Assembly: GCA_902617625.1 (NCBI GenBank)
Contig: CACMXJ010000005.1
Coordinates: 1-64,000, forward strand
Reading direction: 5' to 3'
Length of the DNA: 64,000 bases
Origin: an uncultured Pelagibacteraceae bacterium
GTDB taxonomy: Bacteria; Pseudomonadota; Alphaproteobacteria; Pelagibacterales; Pelagibacteraceae
Positions 47,691-56,173 of this stretch are shown piece after piece. The notes below the pieces were generated by a model. It saw only the letters and a program-made list of their open reading frames with translations. It was not told where the DNA came from and searched no databases. Numbering within the stretch: position 1 is the first letter of the stretch; each line of letters opens with the position of its first letter. Both the position numbers and the translations under genes were made by a program.

Positions 47691-48479
47691 ATGTCAGCTG
47701 AAAAAAAACATGATTATCACTTAGTAGACCCAAGTCCTTGGCCTATTTACGTTTCATTCTCTTGCTTAGTATTAGCTATAGGTGCCGTGTATTATATGCA
47801 TTCAGATGTTTCATGGGGAATGTATCTTGGATTAGCTCTTTTAATTTATGGCGCATATATGTGGTTTAGAGATGTGGTCATTGAAGCAGAACATCAAGGT
47901 CATCATACCCCAGTGGTCCAAATTCACCACCGTTATGGAATGACTTTATTTATTGCATCTGAGGTAATGTTTTTTGTTGCTTGGTTTTGGGCTTACTTTG
48001 ATGTTAGTCTTTTCCCAAATGATTTTGTAGGAAACGTATGGCCACCTAAAGATATTGTGACTTTTGATCCTTGGGATATACCTTTAATTAACACATTAGT
48101 TTTACTGTTATCAGGAACAACTGTCACTTGGTCTCACCATTCACTATTAGAGGGTGATAGAAAAGGTTTTATACAAGGATTAGTGCTAACAGTAATTCTT
48201 GGAGCTTTTTTTACAGCACTTCAAGCATATGAATATCATCATGCTACATTTGCCTTTTCAGACCATATTTATGGTTCTGTTTTTTACATGGCAACAGGTT
48301 TTCATGGTTTCCATGTTATAGTTGGAACAATTTTTTTAGCAGTGTGTTTGTGGAGAGGAAAATTAGGTCATTTTACTAAAGACCATCATTTTGGTTTTGA
48401 AGCAGCTGCATGGTATTGGCATTTTGTTGACGTTGTTTGGTTATTTTTGTTTGCTGCAATATATATTTGGGGAAGTTAA
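47691..48479 (+). CDS. coxC: Cytochrome c oxidase subunit III
   Basis: Stabilises the oxidase and guards proton uptake by subunit I. The 262-residue protein has seven membrane helices; typical features are HDYHLVDPSPWP, the GMTLFIASEVMFFVAWFWAYF helix in shortened view, TVTWSHHSLL, and FHGFHVIVGT followed by HHFGFEAAAWYWHFVDVVW. It lies 8 bp after ctaG. Confidence 0.98.
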   Translation: MSAEKKHDYHLVDPSPWPIYVSFSCLVLAIGAVYYMHSDVSWGMYLGLALLIYGAYMWFRDVVIEAEHQGHHTPVVQIHHRYGMTLFIASEVMFFVAWFWAYFDVSLFPNDFVGNVWPPKDIVTFDPWDIPLINTLVLLLSGTTVTWSHHSLLEGDRKGFIQGLVLTVILGAFFTALQAYEYHHATFAFSDHIYGSVFYMATGFHGFHVIVGTIFLAVCLWRGKLGHFTKDHHFGFEAAAWYWHFVDVVWLFLFAAIYIWGS

Positions 48480-48487
48480 TTTGATCC

Positions 48488-49141
48488 TTGAAACATAAGT
48501 TTTTATTTTCCGTCTTTATAATTTTCTTTATTTTTATTTTTATTGGACTAGGTACGTGGCAAATAATTCGTCTAAATTGGAAAAATAATTTAATTTTAGA
48601 AATTGAAAATTCATTAAAAAATCCTCCAGTGGAATTAGCTCAATCAAAAAAAGAAAATTTTCTCAAAATTAAAACTTCAGGGTCTATAGATTTTGATAAG
48701 CAAATTTATTTATACAATTTAAATGAGTCTGGTACTCCTGGGTTTGAAGTAATAAATCCAATTATGATTGGGGATGAAAATTTTTTAATAAATAGAGGTT
48801 GGATACCATTTGAAAAGAAGGGCACTCAAGAAATAAATGTATTTGATCAAGAAAATATTATTGGAACCCTTAAATTACAAGGTAGAAAAAATATCTTTAA
48901 GCCAGATAATGATTTAGATGAAAATTACTGGTTTAGTTTAAATAGAGAAGATATCTTAAAATTTACAGGTAAAAATTTTTCTAAATATATTATTTATTTA
49001 GACGGAAATTATCAGTTACCTAGACCAAAAAAAATTACTGCAAATATTTCTAATAATCATCAAAAATACGCTATTACTTGGTTTTCATTAGCGCTTTCAA
49101 TTCTTTTGCTATATTTATATTTTAGAAAAAAGAATTATTAA
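48488..49141 (+). CDS. surf1: SURF1 family cytochrome oxidase assembly protein
   Basis: Helps insert heme a into subunit I. The 217-residue protein has one helix at each end (about 5-22 and 195-212) with a periplasmic domain between, as in SURF1. Landmarks are GLGTWQIIRLNWKN near the N-terminus, INRGWIPFE and the C-terminal HQKYAITWFSLA motif. The start is TTG at 48488: no in-frame ATG offers the N-terminal helix. It ends 0 bp before thrC. Confidence 0.93.
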   Translation: MKHKFLFSVFIIFFIFIFIGLGTWQIIRLNWKNNLILEIENSLKNPPVELAQSKKENFLKIKTSGSIDFDKQIYLYNLNESGTPGFEVINPIMIGDENFLINRGWIPFEKKGTQEINVFDQENIIGTLKLQGRKNIFKPDNDLDENYWFSLNREDILKFTGKNFSKYIIYLDGNYQLPRPKKITANISNNHQKYAITWFSLALSILLLYLYFRKKNY

Positions 49142-50515
49142 ATGAATTACATTAGTACAAGAAATAATCAAAAAAACTTTTCTTTTAAAGATGTTTTCCT
49201 CAAAGGATTAGCGGATGATGGAGGACTTTTTGTTCCTAAATCAATTAAACAATTCCAAAAAGAAGAATTAGATAATCTAAAAAATCTTAGTTACAATGAA
49301 TTAGCTGCTGAAATAATTTATCCATTTATAGGAGATTTCATGTCTAAAGATGATCTAATCTCTACGATTTCAAAATCATATTCAAATTTTAGATCTGACG
49401 ATGTTGTTAAAATTTCTAATCTCGGAAATTTAAAAGTATTAGAATTATTTCATGGACCCACGCTTGCTTTTAAAGATATCGCAATGCAACTGATTGGTAA
49501 TTTTTATCAATACCATTTAGACCGTGATCAAAAAAAAATTAATATAATAGTAGCAACCTCAGGTGATACTGGTGCAGCTGCAATCGATGCTTTAAAAGGA
49601 AAAAGCAATTTAAATGTTTTTGTATTACACCCAAATAATAAAATTTCACCTGTACAAAGAAGGTTAATGACAATACATGAGGAGAATAACGTATTTAATA
49701 TTGCAGTAGAGGGCAACTTTGATGACTGTCAAAATCTAGTAAAAGCAATGTTTAATGACGAAAAATTTTCAAAAGCGATTAATATGTCAGGGGTAAATTC
49801 AATTAATTGGGCAAGAATTATTGCTCAATCGGTGTATTATTTTTACGCTTTCTTTAAAGTTGGAAATGGTCAGCCTTTATCCTTTTCTGTTCCAACAGGA
49901 AACTTTGGTGATATTTATGCAGGATACTTAGCAAAAAAATTAGGCCTTCCAATCGATAAGCTAATCGTAGCTACAAATAAAAATGACATACTTCATAGAG
50001 CCATATCAGGCGGCGACTATAGTCAAAAGAAAGTTGAGGAAACAAATACTCCAAGTATGGATATTCAAATAGCAAGTAATTTTGAGAGGCTTTTATATGA
50101 TGTAAAAGATTGTAACTCAGAAGTTACAAAAAGTGTAATGGCTGAAATAAAAAATAATACCTATAAAATTGATAAAAACGATTTAGATAAAATCAAAAAG
50201 AATTTTGTATCTGAGATGCTTGATGAAAACGAAACCGTTGAAATGATAAAAACTATCAATGATGAACATCAGATGGTAGTTGATCCGCATACCGCAGTAG
50301 GTATTGGTGCTGTTAGAAAATTAGGATTAGAAAAAAATTGCGTTGTATTATCAACTGCACACCCGTGTAAATTTCCAAGGGCAATTGAAGATGCAATATC
50401 AAAAACTGAAAATTTACCCGAAAGTCTTAAATATGTTTATGACAGAAAAGAAAAATTTGAACTTCTTTCAAATAATATTGAAAAAGTTAAAAAATATGTA
50501 ATGAATTCGATATGA
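49142..50515 (+). CDS. thrC: Threonine synthase
   Basis: Converts O-phosphohomoserine to threonine using pyridoxal phosphate. The 457-residue protein is of the longer (fungal/proteobacterial) class. It starts MNYISTRNN, has FHGPTLAFKDIAMQ with the PLP lysine K111, ATSGDTGAAAIDAL and FNIAVEGNFDDCQ. It follows surf1 directly and overlaps the peroxiredoxin gene by 4 bp (ATGA). The homoserine kinase gene thrB is on the opposite strand just 900 bp further on. Confidence 0.97.
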   Translation: MNYISTRNNQKNFSFKDVFLKGLADDGGLFVPKSIKQFQKEELDNLKNLSYNELAAEIIYPFIGDFMSKDDLISTISKSYSNFRSDDVVKISNLGNLKVLELFHGPTLAFKDIAMQLIGNFYQYHLDRDQKKINIIVATSGDTGAAAIDALKGKSNLNVFVLHPNNKISPVQRRLMTIHEENNVFNIAVEGNFDDCQNLVKAMFNDEKFSKAINMSGVNSINWARIIAQSVYYFYAFFKVGNGQPLSFSVPTGNFGDIYAGYLAKKLGLPIDKLIVATNKNDILHRAISGGDYSQKKVEETNTPSMDIQIASNFERLLYDVKDCNSEVTKSVMAEIKNNTYKIDKNDLDKIKKNFVSEMLDENETVEMIKTINDEHQMVVDPHTAVGIGAVRKLGLEKNCVVLSTAHPCKFPRAIEDAISKTENLPESLKYVYDRKEKFELLSNNIEKVKKYVMNSI

Positions 50516-51000
50516 AAATTAAAATAAAAGATCAACTTCCAGATACAGAGATTTTTCAACTTATTGATGGAGAGCCTCAAAGAAGTAACTTAAGAGAAAT
50601 CATAGGTAATGGAAAAATTGTTTTGTTTGGTTTACCTGGAGCATTTACATCAACTTGTTCCAAACTTCACTTACCAGGTTTTGTAGCAAATGCAGATAAA
50701 ATCAAAGCAAAAGGAATAGAAAATATATTTTGTTTATCAGTCAATGACCCTTATGTAATGAATGGCTGGGGAGAGATTAATAATACTGGAGATAAAATTA
50801 AAATGTTATCTGACCCATATTTAGTATTTACGAAAGCAATCGGTGCGGAAGTTGATAGAAACGCAAAAGGAATGGGAATTAGATCAAATCGTTATTTGAT
50901 GGTTGTTGAAAATTTTACAGTTATTAAAATTCATGAAGAAGAAGAGACTAAAGAATGCGGCTTAACTTCTGCAGAAAACTTATTGAATAATCTACTATAA
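50512..51000 (+). CDS. Peroxiredoxin, Prx5 (atypical 2-Cys) type
   Basis: Reduces hydrogen peroxide and organic peroxides with thiol electrons. The 162-residue protein has the active-site motif PGAFTSTCSKLHLPGF with peroxidatic Cys49, the VNDPYVMNGWG stretch and RSNRYLMVVE, all typical of the Prx5 group. Other cysteines (near residues 84 and the C-terminal KECG) could serve as resolving thiols. The 3' end overlaps the convergent rnhA by 6 bp. Confidence 0.94.
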   Translation: MKIKIKDQLPDTEIFQLIDGEPQRSNLREIIGNGKIVLFGLPGAFTSTCSKLHLPGFVANADKIKAKGIENIFCLSVNDPYVMNGWGEINNTGDKIKMLSDPYLVFTKAIGAEVDRNAKGMGIRSNRYLMVVENFTVIKIHEEEETKECGLTSAENLLNNLL

Positions 51001-51417
51001 ATTTGCAGCATCTCTAGCAAGTAAATCCACTTCGTTATTTAATTTATCTGTTGAATGCGCTTTAACCCAGTTCCAACTTATTTCAAATTCACTATTTAGT
51101 TGGTCCAATTCTGTCCAAAGTTCTTTATTACTCACCTGTTTTTTATTTGTAGTTTTCCATCCATTTTTTTTCCAATTGTGTATCCACTCTGTTATTCCAG
51201 ACTTAACATATTTTGAGTCAGTAAAAATTTGAACTTTGCTTCCTTTTGGAATCTTTTTAAGCGCCTCTATAGGCGCTAATAATTCCATTTGATTATTTGT
51301 AGTATCTTTTTTACTTCCTTTTATTTCAGTTTTTTTTCCATCATTTAATATTATGGCTGCCCAGCCACCTTGACCCGGATTACCAATGCATGAACCATCA
51401 GTGTATATTTTAATCAT
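50995..51417 (-). CDS. rnhA: Ribonuclease HI
   Basis: Cuts RNA in RNA-DNA hybrids. The 140-residue protein has the four acidic catalytic residues in context: IYTDGSCIGNPG, MELLAPIEAL, IFTDSKYV and EVDLLARDAA, plus the WVKAHS loop. It is the last gene of the long minus-strand run, overlapping the thrB stop by 1 bp. Confidence 0.97.
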   Translation of the reverse strand: MIKIYTDGSCIGNPGQGGWAAIILNDGKKTEIKGSKKDTTNNQMELLAPIEALKKIPKGSKVQIFTDSKYVKSGITEWIHNWKKNGWKTTNKKQVSNKELWTELDQLNSEFEISWNWVKAHSTDKLNNEVDLLARDAANL

Positions 51418-52382
51418 TAATTCAAATAATCTTTATAAGTTCTTAAATTATTGTGTATTACAAGCTTTTGATAATATTCTCTTGGATCTTTTATTTTAAT
51501 TAATGCTGTCTTAGGAGTATTAGAATAGTCATAAAGTCTAGTCATAAAATATCTTATTGCAGCACCACGACATAAAATATTTAATGATTTCCTTTCTTTA
51601 ACTGAGATTTTCCTAATTTTTTCATAACCTTTTATTAAATTTTTAACTTTCTTTTTGTTCAACACAAACTTTGATTTTTTTTTATCAAAACATAGTGCAT
51701 TTACACAAATTGCGATTTCATACATAAAATAGTCATTAGCTGCAAAATAAAAATCGATTACCCCTGACAATCTATTATTTTTAAAAAAGATATTATCGAT
51801 AAACAAATCTCCATGAATTACCCCATTCGGTAAATTTTTAGGCCATTTTGTTTTAATATCTTTAAAATTATTTTTTAAAAATTTTTCTACATTAGTAAAT
51901 TTTTTTGACTTAAATTTTATACTTTTTAGTAATGGATTTAGATTTCTAACACCCATAGAGTTTTTTCTAGTAAGATTAATTTTTTTTGTAGACTGGTGCA
52001 TTTCAGCAATCATTTTGCCAATGTCATAACAGTTTTTAAAATTAAGTGATTTTTTATCTTTCCCATTGAGAAAGGAAACTATGCATGCAGCTTTATTTTT
52101 TAAATTAATTAAATACCCGCCATCTTTTTTTGTTTGTGGCTTTGGGCAATTTATTTTTGATTTATTTAATTTATCCATCAAATTCATAAAAAAAGGCAAT
52201 TCTTTTTTTGATACTCTTTTTTCGAAAATTGTTAGTATAAATTTTTTATTCTTTGATTTTAGTAAATAGTTTGTATTTTCAATTCCTTGTTTTATACCTT
52301 TAAATTCTAAAATTTTTTCTATATCAAATTTTCTATTAATATAAGAAATGTCTTTTTTACTTATTTTAGTATAAACAGCCAT
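51417..52382 (-). CDS. thrB: Homoserine kinase, aminoglycoside phosphotransferase fold
   Basis: Phosphorylates homoserine for threonine synthesis. The 321-residue protein belongs to the choline-kinase-like ThrB group used by many proteobacteria: GIENTNYLLKSKNKKFILTIFE in shortened view, the catalytic loop GVIHGDLFIDNIFF, and metal-binding GVIDFYFAANDYFMYEIAI. It sits between ispH (1-bp gap) and rnhA. The nearby thrC supports the assignment. Confidence 0.92.
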   Translation of the reverse strand: MAVYTKISKKDISYINRKFDIEKILEFKGIKQGIENTNYLLKSKNKKFILTIFEKRVSKKELPFFMNLMDKLNKSKINCPKPQTKKDGGYLINLKNKAACIVSFLNGKDKKSLNFKNCYDIGKMIAEMHQSTKKINLTRKNSMGVRNLNPLLKSIKFKSKKFTNVEKFLKNNFKDIKTKWPKNLPNGVIHGDLFIDNIFFKNNRLSGVIDFYFAANDYFMYEIAICVNALCFDKKKSKFVLNKKKVKNLIKGYEKIRKISVKERKSLNILCRGAAIRYFMTRLYDYSNTPKTALIKIKDPREYYQKLVIHNNLRTYKDYLN

Positions 52383-52383
52383 T

Positions 52384-53328
52384 TTAGTTTAATTTTTTTG
52401 GTGCTTTGAAAACAACGCTTTCTTTAATTATTTCTACTTCATCTATACTGACTGTAAATTTATTTTTTAGCTCATCTATAAAATTATTGACCAAAATTTC
52501 TGGTGCGGAAGCCCCAGAGGAAATTCCAATTATATTAGAGTCTTTAATTAAATCGAATGGTATTTCACTTTGTGAATGAATTAATAGCGAGTTAGAGCAG
52601 CCAGATTTTTTTGCAACCTCTACTAACCTAACTGAATTAGACGAATTTCTACTACCAATTACAAAAAATAAATCACATTTTTTTGCAATATTTTTTACTG
52701 CCAATTGTCTATTCGTTGTGGCGTAACAAATATCTTCTTTCATTGGCTCTTTTATATTAGGAAATCTATCTTTTAAGATTTGAATTATATCTTTTGTATC
52801 ATCTACTGATAGCGTTGTTTGGGTTACATATGAAATTTTGTTGTTTTTGTGAGGTTTATATTTTTTGGCCTCATCCTCATTTTGAACAAGATCAATTGAT
52901 CCTTCTGGTAATTGACCCATGGTACCGATTACTTCAGGGTGATTTTGATGTCCTATCAAAATTAAATGATAGCCAGCTTTATGTAAATTTTCCGCTTCTC
53001 TATGTACTTTGGATACCAATGGGCATGTAGCATCTATATAAGTCATGTTATAGTTTTTAGCATCTTCTGGTATTTTTTTTGGAACACCGTGTGCAGAAAA
53101 AATAACTGGCCTTGTTTTATCTTCTATTTCCTCGAGCTCCTCAACAAAGATGGCACCCTTATTTTTTAAATCGTCGACAACATATTTATTATGCACAATT
53201 TCATGACGAACATAAACTGGAGCACCAAATTTTTTGATTGATTTTTCTACAATTTCTATAGCTCTTTCAACACCTGCACAAAAACCTCTTGGTGCAGAAA
53301 GTAATATTTTCAAATGTTTATTTTTCAT
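52384..53328 (-). CDS. ispH: 4-hydroxy-3-methylbut-2-enyl diphosphate reductase
   Basis: Last step of the MEP pathway, giving IPP and DMAPP. The 314-residue [4Fe-4S] enzyme keeps the three cluster cysteines in APRGFCAGVERAI, DATCPLVSKVH and EDICYATTNRQ. I use the ATG at 53328; a TTG at 53337 is also in frame. It overlaps the blh stop by 11 bp, so it is translated together with the retinal pathway that consumes its products. Confidence 0.97.
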   Translation of the reverse strand: MKNKHLKILLSAPRGFCAGVERAIEIVEKSIKKFGAPVYVRHEIVHNKYVVDDLKNKGAIFVEELEEIEDKTRPVIFSAHGVPKKIPEDAKNYNMTYIDATCPLVSKVHREAENLHKAGYHLILIGHQNHPEVIGTMGQLPEGSIDLVQNEDEAKKYKPHKNNKISYVTQTTLSVDDTKDIIQILKDRFPNIKEPMKEDICYATTNRQLAVKNIAKKCDLFFVIGSRNSSNSVRLVEVAKKSGCSNSLLIHSQSEIPFDLIKDSNIIGISSGASAPEILVNNFIDELKNKFTVSIDEVEIIKESVVFKAPKKLN

Positions 53329-54265
53329 TTTTTTCAATCAAATACTCAAGCAATATATGTGGAAAGGTCAAAGACGCCAAACCTATAAATATAATTTTAA
53401 GAATTGAACTTTCTAAATTGTAAGTATTATTTAGTAAATAAAGGCCAATTGCACAAAAAATAGCTGTAATAATTGTTAGTGGTAAAGCCTTTTTTACAAA
53501 GATTTTAAATCCATTACCAAGGTCATCCCTGTCTAATTCAGACATTAATGAGATACTATGTCTTACAGAGTGTAAAAAGCAGAAATAAATTGTAAAGGCT
53601 ACTAATGGAGAAAAATAATAATTTATTATTATAATTGAAAAATAATCTAAAAATATTGTGAATTTCTTAAGCTCAAAATTTTTTGTAAATAGTAGAATGT
53701 TTGCTAAAGTTGATAGAATAATACAATATAACAATATCTTTTTAGACTCTATTAAATCTAAAAAATTATAGAAATTTTCATTTTCTATAAACAGCAATTT
53801 GAATATTGATATTGTCTCATCGAAATGGAAATATATTGGTGCAAAAACTATTAAAGAACCTTTTAACAAAAATAAAAATTGATTATAATTAGATTTTTCA
53901 ACTATTAAAAATTGAGTGTCTTCTTTTCCAAAATGATATGAGGCAACCATTAAAAAAATGATTAAAGAAACATATGGTAAGAGTATCCATAAAATTATAA
54001 CTATGATAGCTATTAAAATATATGCCAAGTAAAAAATATAAAATTTTTTAATTTCAAAAATTTGAAAAAGTTTTCTTCCTTTTACATCGTCAAGTGATCC
54101 ATGAGATATACCGATACTTAAAATTAATAACAAACAAATAAACGGTGAAATTATCAAAGTGTTAAAGTTAAAAGCTATCAATGAAAAAATATTACAAACT
54201 AAAAAAAAAATGAAAGAATGATGGAAATTTATTTTTTTTGATCTGTTATTCATTGTAGATTCCAT
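53318..54265 (-). CDS. blh: Beta-carotene 15,15'-dioxygenase, Brp/Blh family
   Basis: Splits beta-carotene into two retinals, the chromophore of rhodopsins. The 315-residue protein is mostly hydrophobic helices and keeps the iron-binding histidine pattern of Blh: ISHGSLDD, ASYHFGKED and CFLHSVRHS. An LTFPHILLEY helix is near the C-terminus. The ATG at 54265 makes a TAATG overlap with crtY, supporting that start. It completes a crtI-crtB-crtY-blh pathway. Confidence 0.93.
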   Translation of the reverse strand: MESTMNNRSKKINFHHSFIFFLVCNIFSLIAFNFNTLIISPFICLLLILSIGISHGSLDDVKGRKLFQIFEIKKFYIFYLAYILIAIIVIILWILLPYVSLIIFLMVASYHFGKEDTQFLIVEKSNYNQFLFLLKGSLIVFAPIYFHFDETISIFKLLFIENENFYNFLDLIESKKILLYCIILSTLANILLFTKNFELKKFTIFLDYFSIIIINYYFSPLVAFTIYFCFLHSVRHSISLMSELDRDDLGNGFKIFVKKALPLTIITAIFCAIGLYLLNNTYNLESSILKIIFIGLASLTFPHILLEYLIEKNEK

Positions 54266-55332
54266 TAATAAAATAATGCTTTAATAAAAGTCAATTTAGG
54301 CATTCTTAAAATAATAGACAAATCCTCGAAAAAATTGCTCTTATTAGACAAAAATTTTATAACAGTCTTTGGCGAAGCCTTAAACATTTTAAAAAATATA
54401 TCGGACATTCTTTCTGGATGTTTTTCAAGAACTCTTAAAAATATTTCATCTAAAAATTTATATTTGGTGCTTATTTTATATTTTTTAACATTAGCGATAT
54501 TTTCAATATTTTCTCTAATATATTTACTATGTTCTTGAATATTAAGAAAAGTGTAACCTGTGCTTAATCTAGTCATACCACCAGCAGTTCCAATATTTAT
54601 TTTATTTTTTTCATTCTTATCGATTGGGTAAAATAAAGGTATCGCCCCTTCCTCTTTATAGATTATCTTATAATCTTTTAAATTTAGATGATTTTCAATG
54701 TAATCTTTTATCTGTTTGTCATAATCTTTTTGAGAATTGTCATTAATTTTAGACAACCAAGTGGTTTCAACTAAAGCAGTATTTTTTGAGTAGGGTAAGG
54801 TATAAAAAAAATGAACACCTTCTCTTTGATCACAATCAAAATCCATAAGATTAAAAATTTCATCATCAAAAAAATTATTTTTAGTTTCGATTTCCACTCC
54901 ACAAAAATGTTGCCAAAGATTTCGATAATCTTTTTTAATGAATGGTACACTATTAAAAATAAAAGAATTTTTTAAACTAATTTCACTGATATCTTTAAAG
55001 TAGGAAATATTTTTATTTTCATTTAGTTTGTTAAAAATTTTTTCATAAAATAAACCACTGTCAATACTTTGATATGGAGAACTTTTACATTGCAAATAGT
55101 TAGTTTTTTTAGGAATATTAATTGAAAAATTTTCCCAATTTTTTTTTACACAATCATCAAAATTGTGAGATGTTACTTTCCAAAAAGACCAAGTTTTGTC
55201 TCTTTTGTATTCATCTCTTGGCTCTATGATTGCCAAAGTTTTATCTTTTAGTTTTTCATGAATTTCCAATTCATATGCTAAAGATAAACCAGCACAGCCT
55301 CCTCCAATAATGACATAGTCAAATTCTTTCAT
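54265..55332 (-). CDS. crtY: Lycopene beta-cyclase CrtY
   Basis: Cyclises the ends of lycopene to beta-carotene. The 355-residue flavoprotein has the N-terminal IIGGGCAGLSLAYELE dinucleotide motif, the EPRDEYKRDKTWSFW segment diagnostic of CrtY-type cyclases, ALVETTWLS and IGTAGGMTRLSTGYTF near the C-terminus. It overlaps crtB by 14 bp and touches blh, forming a tightly coupled operon. Confidence 0.95.
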   Translation of the reverse strand: MKEFDYVIIGGGCAGLSLAYELEIHEKLKDKTLAIIEPRDEYKRDKTWSFWKVTSHNFDDCVKKNWENFSINIPKKTNYLQCKSSPYQSIDSGLFYEKIFNKLNENKNISYFKDISEISLKNSFIFNSVPFIKKDYRNLWQHFCGVEIETKNNFFDDEIFNLMDFDCDQREGVHFFYTLPYSKNTALVETTWLSKINDNSQKDYDKQIKDYIENHLNLKDYKIIYKEEGAIPLFYPIDKNEKNKINIGTAGGMTRLSTGYTFLNIQEHSKYIRENIENIANVKKYKISTKYKFLDEIFLRVLEKHPERMSDIFFKMFKASPKTVIKFLSNKSNFFEDLSIILRMPKLTFIKALFY

Positions 55333-56173
55333 CTAGATTTATTTCCTCATTAATTAAAAAATGATCATGGTGAATTTGATCTTCTTTAATACTGGTTATA
55401 GATAACCTTATAAGATCAAAAAATGCTAAAATAGTCTCTATACTCTTTTCAATATTGGATACATAAATTTTTCCAGAATTTTCATAATTTTCAAACGTTT
55501 TTTTATTTAGAATATTATAGCCTATTTTTCGGTAGATCCGTCTTGCGACTAAAATTGAAAATCTAAAACTTATTGGAATGTCTTTTATAGAATAAAATGA
55601 ATTCTTATAAAAGGTATCTGCAAGATTTATAGTTGATGTAATTTCCTCAAAATTTTTATTTATATAAAATCTATTTATTTTAGAATCTTCAATCACATCT
55701 CTTGATATATTTGTAAGTTGCATTGCGATACCGAGATCAATGGCTGACTTAAGTGAGCTTTTTTTATTAACTTTTAAGATTTTTGCCATCATTAAACCAA
55801 CAGTTCCAGCAACTCTGTAAGAATAAATTAAAAGGTCTTTTTTTGAATTTAACATCACCTTATCTTTTATATCTGAATTTATACCATCTAATAGATCTTC
55901 GATTATTTTTACTGAAATTTTAAATTCATCAATAAGGTCCCACATATTTTTAACAATACGATTATCAAAATTCTTTTGAACAAAATCTTCTTTAAATTGT
56001 TTGAATTTAATTTCTTTAACTTCTAATTTTTCTTCATCGTCTGCAATATTGTCAGCAACTCTACAAAAATCATATAACGCAGAGCATTTTTTATATGTTT
56101 TTTTAGGTAAAAAAAAACCCGCCCAATTAAAAGATTTTGCATAAACTGATAAGTAATTTTTATCAGACATCAT
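55319..56173 (-). CDS. crtB: Phytoene synthase CrtB
   Basis: Joins two geranylgeranyl diphosphates to phytoene. The 284-residue protein has both Asp-rich motifs, YDFCRVADNIADDEE and LTNISRDVIED, and RFYINK. Its start overlaps the crtI stop by 4 bp (ATGA). No geranylgeranyl diphosphate synthase gene is in the window, so its substrate must come from elsewhere in the genome. Confidence 0.96.
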   Translation of the reverse strand: MMSDKNYLSVYAKSFNWAGFFLPKKTYKKCSALYDFCRVADNIADDEEKLEVKEIKFKQFKEDFVQKNFDNRIVKNMWDLIDEFKISVKIIEDLLDGINSDIKDKVMLNSKKDLLIYSYRVAGTVGLMMAKILKVNKKSSLKSAIDLGIAMQLTNISRDVIEDSKINRFYINKNFEEITSTINLADTFYKNSFYSIKDIPISFRFSILVARRIYRKIGYNILNKKTFENYENSGKIYVSNIEKSIETILAFFDLIRLSITSIKEDQIHHDHFLINEEINLDERI

